Positions 40,615 through 45,163 of a DNA stretch of 45,163 nt are shown here, one piece after another. The notes under the pieces are model-generated. The model searched no databases and was not told the DNA's origin. It saw only the letters and a program-made list of their open reading frames with translations. The first letter of the stretch is position 1; each line of letters starts with the position of its first letter. The stretch comes from an uncultured bacterium. GTDB lineage: Bacteria > Pseudomonadota > Alphaproteobacteria > Rhodospirillales > Rhodospirillaceae. A program made the translations under genes and the position numbers. The DNA is taken from positions 1 to 45,163 of the forward strand of contig CAISTS010000021.1 of NCBI GenBank assembly GCA_903888485.1, given 5' to 3'.

Positions 40615-40890
40615 ATGACCGAAGGCCTCGACCCGCGCCGCAAACGCATCATTTACCGCGCCACGCACCGCGGCACGAAGGAATCCGACCTCATCATCGG
40701 CGGCTGGATCGCCGAAGCGCTGCCGGCGATTCCGGATTTCCGGCTGGGCGAAGTAGAGGAACTCCTGGAAGAACTCGATCTCGACCTTCTCGACTGGCTC
40801 ATGGGCCGCCAGCCGATCCCGGAACGCTGGCGGGACTCCATCTTCGACGAGGTGTTGCAATACTACCGGCGGCTGGGGCCGCAAACGTAA
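40615..40890 (+). CDS. sdhE: FAD assembly factor SdhE
   Basis: A small protein (91 aa) that helps attach FAD covalently to succinate dehydrogenase SdhA and related flavoproteins. The RGxxExD motif is present as RGTKESD (residues 19-25) in the loop between helices 1 and 2. LLEELDLDLLDWLMGRQPIP fits the rest of the helical bundle, and the ending FDEVLQYYR is typical. No sdh genes are near; sdhE between recG and mfd is the usual alphaproteobacterial place. mfd begins 6 nt after its stop, so they are probably cotranscribed. Confidence 0.93.
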   Translation: MTEGLDPRRKRIIYRATHRGTKESDLIIGGWIAEALPAIPDFRLGEVEELLEELDLDLLDWLMGRQPIPERWRDSIFDEVLQYYRRLGPQT

Positions 40891-40896
40891 CGAGCC

Positions 40897-43800
40897 ATGG
40901 AAGCCTTTCTCACTAAAATCAAAGCCCGGATCCTCCACGGCGTCCCTGAAGGCTACGACGCCCTGGTGCTGGCCGATCGCGCGCGTGCAGCGTTGCGCGA
41001 TTCGGCATTGCATGTGGCGCGCGATGAGCTGCGGCTGACGGCGCTTGCCGAGTCCGTGGCGTTCTTCGCGCCCGAAGTCGAGATCGTCACCATCCCGGGC
41101 TGGGACTGTCTGCCCTATGACCGCGTCTCTCCCAACGCCGAGGTCATGGCGCGGCGCATCGATGCGCTGACGCGGCTCACCGAACCGCCGGCGCAAGGCA
41201 GGTGCCGTCTCGTCATCACCACCGTCAGCGCGCTGCTGCAGCGTGTGCCGAAGGTTGAGTCCTTGCGCGGCGCGGCGCTCGACCTGAAGGTCAAAACCAC
41301 CCTCAACCGCAAAGTCTTCGACGCTTTCCTTGCCGCCAACGGCTACAGCCGCGCCGAGCAGGTAATGGAGCCGGGTGAATTTGCCTTAAGGGGAGGTCTC
41401 ATCGATCTTTTCCCGCCGGGCGTGGCCGAGCCGGTGCGCCTCGATCTCTTCGGTGATGAGATCGAGACCATCCGCACCTTCGATCCCGTCAGCCAGCGCA
41501 CCACCGGCACCCGCGATACGATCTCGCTCAAGCCCATGAGCGAGACGGTACTGACGCCCGAGAGCATCGCGCGCTTCCGCACGAAATACCGCGAGCTGTT
41601 TGGCGCGGCCGGCACCAACGACACGCTTTACGAATCGATCTCGCAGGGGCGCAAGTTCCTCGGCCAGGAACATTGGCTGCCGCTGTTCCACGACGGCCTC
41701 GGCACCATCTTCGACTATGCGCCCTCCGCAAGCGTCAGCCTCGACCACGATATCGAGGAGTCCGTTGCCGTCCGGCTCGAGACCATCCGCGATTACTACG
41801 AAGCGCGGCGCATGGTCGATAGCGCGAGCGGGGGTAAATTGTCGCTGGACGAAAGCGGCATCGTCTATCACCCGGTGCCGCCGGGGCTGATGTATTTGGA
41901 TGAGGGCGATTGGGCGAACCTGCTCACGCCGCGCCATCCCACGGCCTTGCGTGTCTACGCCGCGCCGGATGTCGGCGGGGGTGAGGATGCCGGCGGCCGG
42001 CCCGGCAGGGACTTTGCTGACGTGCGCGCACGGCCTAACGAGAATGTCTTCGAGGCTTTCATCGCGCACATCAAAGCCGAACAGGAGAAGGGCCGGCGCG
42101 TGGTGCTGGCCGGTACCAGTGCGGGCTCCAAGGCGCGTCTTTCCGGTGCGCTGCGCGACCATGGGTTCACCGCCGTCGCCGACGTGCAGACGTGGGCTGA
42201 AGCACAGCAAGCCGACAAGGGCCTGCTTGCGGCGATTCCGCTGCCGCTGGAACGCGGCTTTGTCACCGACACACTCGCGGTCATCTCCGAGCAGGACCTG
42301 CTGGGTGACCGTCTGGTGCGCGCCGCCAAGAAACGCCGCCGGGCCGATGCCTTCATCGCCGACGCATCGCAGATCTCCGAAGGCGACCTGATCGTTCACA
42401 ACGAGCACGGCATTGGGCGTTATGAGGGCCTCGAGACTCTGACGGTCGGCGGCGCGGCGCACGATTGTCTGCGCATCAGCTACGCCGGCAACGACCGGCT
42501 CTATGTGCCGGTCGAGAACATCGACGTGCTCTCGCGCTTCGGCTCGGAGCAGGCGGGTGTGCAGCTCGACAAGCTCGGCGGCGCGGCATGGCAGGCGCGG
42601 AAAGCCAAGCTCAAGCAGCGCATACGCGACATGGCCGAGCAGCTCATCAACGTCGCCGCACAGCGCCAAGTTAAGGAAGCCGCCGTGCTGCCGCCGCCCG
42701 AAGGCACCTTCGAGGAGTTCTGCGCGCGCTTCCCCTACGCCGAGACCGACGACCAGTTCAAAGCCATCGCCGATACGCTCGACGACTTGATCAAAGGCCG
42801 GCCCATGGACCGCCTGATTTGCGGCGACGTCGGCTTCGGCAAGACCGAAGTGGCGCTGCGCGCGGCCTTTGTCGCCGCCATGACAGGGATGCAAGTAGCG
42901 GTCGTCGTGCCCACCACGCTTCTGGCGCGCCAACACTTCCGCAATTTCAGCGGCCGGTTCGCCGGCTTCCCCTTGCGCGTTCAGCAGCTCTCGCGCCTGG
43001 TGACACCCAAGGACGCGGAAGCGGTCAAGTTGGGCTTGAAGGACGGCACGGTCGATGTGGTTGTCGGAACCCATGCGTTGCTGGCCAAAGGCATCGAGTT
43101 CAAGGACCTTGGCCTGCTCATCGTCGACGAGGAGCAGCACTTCGGCGTCGCCCATAAGGAGCGGTTGAAGCAGCTCAAGTCCGAAGTGCACGTGCTGACG
43201 CTCACCGCCACGCCGATCCCGCGCACCCTACAGATGGCGCTGACCGGCGTACGCGAGATGAGCTTGATCGCGACGCCCCCCGTGGATCGCCTGGCCGTGC
43301 GCACCTTCGTGCTGCCCTTCGATCCCGTGGTGATCCGCGAAGCCATCCTGCGCGAGCGCTTCCGTGGCGGGCAGACCTTCTACGTCTGCCCGCGCGTCGC
43401 CGATATCGATGGCGTCGCCGAACGCCTCCAGAAGCTGGTGCCCGAGGTGAAATACGCCATTGCCCACGGCCAGATGCGCCCGACGGCGCTGGAGGACGTA
43501 ATGAATTCCTTCGCCGACGGCAAATTCGACGTGCTGCTGTCCACCAACATCATCGAGTCCGGCCTCGATATGCCGCAGGTCAACACCATCATCATCCACC
43601 ACGCCGATATGTTCGGCCTGTCGCAGCTTTACCAGCTGCGCGGGCGTGTCGGGCGCGGCAAGTCGCGCGGCTACGCCTATTTGACGCTGCCGCCGGACCG
43701 CAAACCGACGCCCACGGCCGAGAAGCGCCTCGATGTGATGCAGACCCTCGACAGCCTGGGTGCCGGCTTCACGCTCGCCAGCCACGACCTCGATATCCGC

Positions 43801-44469
43801 GGCGCCGGTAATCTCTTGGGCGACGAACAGTCGGGTCATATCAAGGAAGTCGGCGTCGAGCTGTATCAGCATCTCCTGGAGGAAGCCGTCGCCGCCGCGC
43901 GCGCCGGTGCGACCGAGGATGCCAAGCCGGCCGTTGAGGAATGGTCGCCGCAGATCAATACCGGCGCGCCGGTGCTGATCCCGGATACCTATGTCATGGA
44001 TCTGGGCATTCGATTGTCGCTGTACCGGCGCATCGGCGGCCTCAAGGATGTGGCCGAGATCGAGGGTTTTGCTGCGGAACTCATCGACCGCTTCGGGGCG
44101 CTGCCGCCGGAAGTCGAGAACCTGCTCGACATCGTCGGCATCAAGGCGCTGTGCCGCATCGCCAATGTCGATAAGGTCGATGCCGGCCCGAAAGGCGCGG
44201 TGGTGTCGCTGCGCGGGAATACATTCCCCAATCCGGTCGGGCTGATCGACTATATCGGCAAGCAGGCGGGCACACTGAAGCTGCGGCCAGATCAGAAGCT
44301 GGTGTTCGTGCGCCCCTGGGAGACGCCGAGCGCCCGGGTCAAAGGGCTGCAGGCTGTTCTGAAGCAGATGGCGGCGATTGCCCAGACGGAGCCGCCGAAA
44401 TACACGCCGCCGCCAGCGCCGAGCCCGTCGCGGGGATCAATGGGCTCATCGCGCGGGAAACGCCAATAG
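40897..44469 (+). CDS. mfd: Transcription-repair coupling factor Mfd
   Basis: Pushes RNA polymerase stalled at DNA damage off the template and recruits UvrA. The 1190-aa protein shows, in order, a UvrB-like N-terminal part (IPGWDCLPYDRVSPNAEV, VISEQDLLGDR), the polymerase-interacting domain (GDLIVHNEHGIGRYEGLETL, YAGNDRLYVPVENIDVLSRF), the RecG-like helicase motor (Walker A GDVGFGKTEVALRAA, DEEQHFGV, TATPIPRT, IIESGLDMPQVNT, LRGRVGRG), and the C-terminal D7 domain that autoinhibits UvrA binding. A Pro/Ser/Arg-rich tail ends it. A repeat element begins 7 nt after the stop. Confidence 0.97.
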   Translation: MEAFLTKIKARILHGVPEGYDALVLADRARAALRDSALHVARDELRLTALAESVAFFAPEVEIVTIPGWDCLPYDRVSPNAEVMARRIDALTRLTEPPAQGRCRLVITTVSALLQRVPKVESLRGAALDLKVKTTLNRKVFDAFLAANGYSRAEQVMEPGEFALRGGLIDLFPPGVAEPVRLDLFGDEIETIRTFDPVSQRTTGTRDTISLKPMSETVLTPESIARFRTKYRELFGAAGTNDTLYESISQGRKFLGQEHWLPLFHDGLGTIFDYAPSASVSLDHDIEESVAVRLETIRDYYEARRMVDSASGGKLSLDESGIVYHPVPPGLMYLDEGDWANLLTPRHPTALRVYAAPDVGGGEDAGGRPGRDFADVRARPNENVFEAFIAHIKAEQEKGRRVVLAGTSAGSKARLSGALRDHGFTAVADVQTWAEAQQADKGLLAAIPLPLERGFVTDTLAVISEQDLLGDRLVRAAKKRRRADAFIADASQISEGDLIVHNEHGIGRYEGLETLTVGGAAHDCLRISYAGNDRLYVPVENIDVLSRFGSEQAGVQLDKLGGAAWQARKAKLKQRIRDMAEQLINVAAQRQVKEAAVLPPPEGTFEEFCARFPYAETDDQFKAIADTLDDLIKGRPMDRLICGDVGFGKTEVALRAAFVAAMTGMQVAVVVPTTLLARQHFRNFSGRFAGFPLRVQQLSRLVTPKDAEAVKLGLKDGTVDVVVGTHALLAKGIEFKDLGLLIVDEEQHFGVAHKERLKQLKSEVHVLTLTATPIPRTLQMALTGVREMSLIATPPVDRLAVRTFVLPFDPVVIREAILRERFRGGQTFYVCPRVADIDGVAERLQKLVPEVKYAIAHGQMRPTALEDVMNSFADGKFDVLLSTNIIESGLDMPQVNTIIIHHADMFGLSQLYQLRGRVGRGKSRGYAYLTLPPDRKPTPTAEKRLDVMQTLDSLGAGFTLASHDLDIRGAGNLLGDEQSGHIKEVGVELYQHLLEEAVAAARAGATEDAKPAVEEWSPQINTGAPVLIPDTYVMDLGIRLSLYRRIGGLKDVAEIEGFAAELIDRFGALPPEVENLLDIVGIKALCRIANVDKVDAGPKGAVVSLRGNTFPNPVGLIDYIGKQAGTLKLRPDQKLVFVRPWETPSARVKGLQAVLKQMAAIAQTEPPKYTPPPAPSPSRGSMGSSRGKRQ

Positions 44470-44476
44470 CCCCGCT

Positions 44477-44621
44477 GTCATCCTCCGGCTTGTCCCGAGG
44501 ATCCAGGGTAGACAAGACGTAAGTCGGGGCTTGTGAAAGCGAGCCGTGCAGTGAAGCGCGCGGTTTTGGCAGCCGTTCTTCAATACGGCGTTGGGTCCTC
44601 GGAACAACCCCGAGGACGATG
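44477..44621. repeat. Composite intergenic palindromic repeat, copy 3
   Basis: First arm 44477-44507 (GTCATCCTCCGGCTTGTCCC, then GAGGATCCAGG) and inverted last arm 44593-44621 (GGGTCCTCGGAACAACCCCG, then AGGACGATG), each a hairpin, flank a ~85-nt centre. The arms match those of copy 1 (8886-9008) with a few changes. It lies right after mfd and before the convergent hypothetical gene, where its hairpins could end both transcripts. Confidence 0.75.
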
Positions 44622-44634
44622 CCGCAGTTCTTAG

Positions 44635-44916
44635 TTAAGCGCTCGCCAATTTCACGCCGACCGGCGCGGTGCGGATTGAGGCGACGGCGATGGAGGCCTG
44701 TTCCTTCTCGACGAAGCGCATGGCGATGCGCACCCGGTCGCGGTCCTCGGGCGTCGTGAAGTGGACCGTGAGCAGCCTGAGGGCGGGGACCAGGCCGGGG
44801 TCGTGGCCGACGACCTCGATGGCGAACGGCGCGCGGCAAGCCTTGGTCACCAAAGCTTCGAACTTGGTCCGGGCGAACGTGATTTTGAACGTGTGATCAC
44901 AAACGAACTCGGTCAT
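44635..44916 (-). CDS. Hypothetical protein
   Basis: A 93-aa cytosolic protein (MTEFVCDHTFKITFARTKFEAL...). Alternating strands and one helix (FEALVTKACRAPFAIEVVGHD, RLLTVHFTTPEDRDRVRIAMRFVEK in pieces) suggest a small alpha/beta fold. Ordinary codon pattern, no signal peptide. The family is not recognised. It is convergent with mfd across the repeat element. The upstream spacer to the window end (44917-45163) holds no gene and would contain its promoter. Confidence 0.6.
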   Translation of the reverse strand: MTEFVCDHTFKITFARTKFEALVTKACRAPFAIEVVGHDPGLVPALRLLTVHFTTPEDRDRVRIAMRFVEKEQASIAVASIRTAPVGVKLASA

Positions 44917-45001
44917 CGGATTCCTCTGGCTTAACGGTCTTCTTCTTATTGGAAAGAAGGATGCGCGAGAGGAGTAACCAAATCGTTAAGGAGAGGTTCT
45001 C

Positions 45002-45039
45002 ATTTCACTTCAACTCATGGGAATTGAAGGCTGTGAAAT
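45002..45039. promoter_or_regulatory. Nested inverted repeat in the terminal spacer
   Basis: ATTTCAC (45002-45008) pairs with GTGAAAT (45033-45039), and inside it TTCAA pairs with TTGAA, so the segment can fold into a stem of 12 bp with a 10-nt loop and a small bulge (GGCT). It may be an operator or structured leader for a gene beyond the window or for the minus-strand hypothetical gene. Confidence 0.3.
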
Positions 45040-45115
45040 CAATCATGTCAACGGCGGAGAGATTCCAGGCCAGCGTGGCGGAGTAAAAGCAGGCCAGTAG
45101 TGAGGGGATGCGCTG

Positions 45116-45151
45116 ACATGCAAAGGGGCCCGATCGGGCCCCTTTGCATGT
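45116..45151. terminator. Perfect 36-bp palindrome near the window end
   Basis: A perfectly symmetric 36-bp sequence centred at 45133/45134; its core AAAGGGGCCC-GATC-GGGCCCCTTT forms a very strong GC stem ending in TTT on either strand. This is the look of a bidirectional intrinsic terminator with a short U tract. The gene it serves lies outside the window. Confidence 0.55.
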
Positions 45152-45163
45152 TGGCGGCGAAAC

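Noticed and set aside
41386..43191. A 601-codon minus-strand open frame opposite mfd
   Set aside because: It is an antisense shadow of a clear mfd gene with no recognisable motif.

Overview
The window is GC-rich chromosomal DNA that looks alphaproteobacterial. The evidence is the divergent recG / sdhE-mfd arrangement, a GTTC-N7-GTTC SOS box in front of uvrA, PAS_5 (DUF1457-type) proteins that are typical of this class, and alphaproteobacterial-looking UvrA, GyrA and CoaD. I cannot place it to genus from sequence reading alone. There is no phage, IS element, CRISPR array or rRNA. One tRNA gene (Lys, TTT, CCA encoded) is present.

Layout. 1-3050: a single-domain response regulator, a small PLDc_N-type membrane protein, a 14-TM-type DHA2 exporter (all minus strand) and a divergent MAPEG protein. 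3058-8852: two tandem PAS_5 paralogues (the second frameshifted), then a glutathione-linked formaldehyde module, frmA-fghA, followed by a diguanylate cyclase, a GFA-family protein with all seven cysteines, a small exported COG4315-like protein and a glutathione S-transferase. 9027-15638: uvrA with a downstream two-TM gene and an SOS box, divergent ssb, two small membrane or exported proteins, and an exported HExxH metallopeptidase. 15639-21270: gyrA with an unusual leader (DnaA-box match, three tandem 12-mers, five-codon mini-ORF), coaD, an exported cyclophilin, a GNAT gene without a standard start codon, and a frameshifted DUF2231 gene. 21437-29177: mostly small or accessory genes, namely a possible phasin-like protein, tRNA-Lys, a third PAS_5 paralogue, two convergent overlapping acyltransferase-3 genes, a PCuAC-like protein lacking its copper ligands, an exported intradiol dioxygenase, an alpha/beta hydrolase and a hypothetical. 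29498-35728: a pseudo-receiver/cyclic-nucleotide-binding fusion, then a four-gene ABC operon resembling gldA-gldF-gldG plus a DUF4340 protein. 35813-38375: small membrane proteins, an overlapping NUDIX / [2Fe-2S] ferredoxin / 43-aa membrane microprotein unit, DUF502 and a Tat-type MsrA. 38372-44469: recG, sdhE and mfd. 44477 to the end: an intergenic repeat, a hypothetical gene and a perfect 36-bp palindrome.

How it fits together. The strongest functional theme is DNA repair and topology (uvrA, ssb, gyrA, recG, mfd), with uvrA under an apparent LexA box. Mfd delivers stalled transcription complexes to UvrA, so both partners of transcription-coupled repair lie in this window. The second theme is glutathione/formaldehyde chemistry (frmA, fghA, GFA, GST, MAPEG). 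The least explained part is the sensor-like pseudo-receiver/cNMP protein followed by the Gld-like ABC operon, together with the three PAS_5 paralogues.

Caveat. Two genes (second PAS_5, DUF2231) clearly carry single-base deletions, and the gyrA start may carry a third. All lie near short G runs. This is compatible with residual assembly error as well as with real decay, so I treat these as uncertain. All intergenic regulatory calls are pattern matches by eye.
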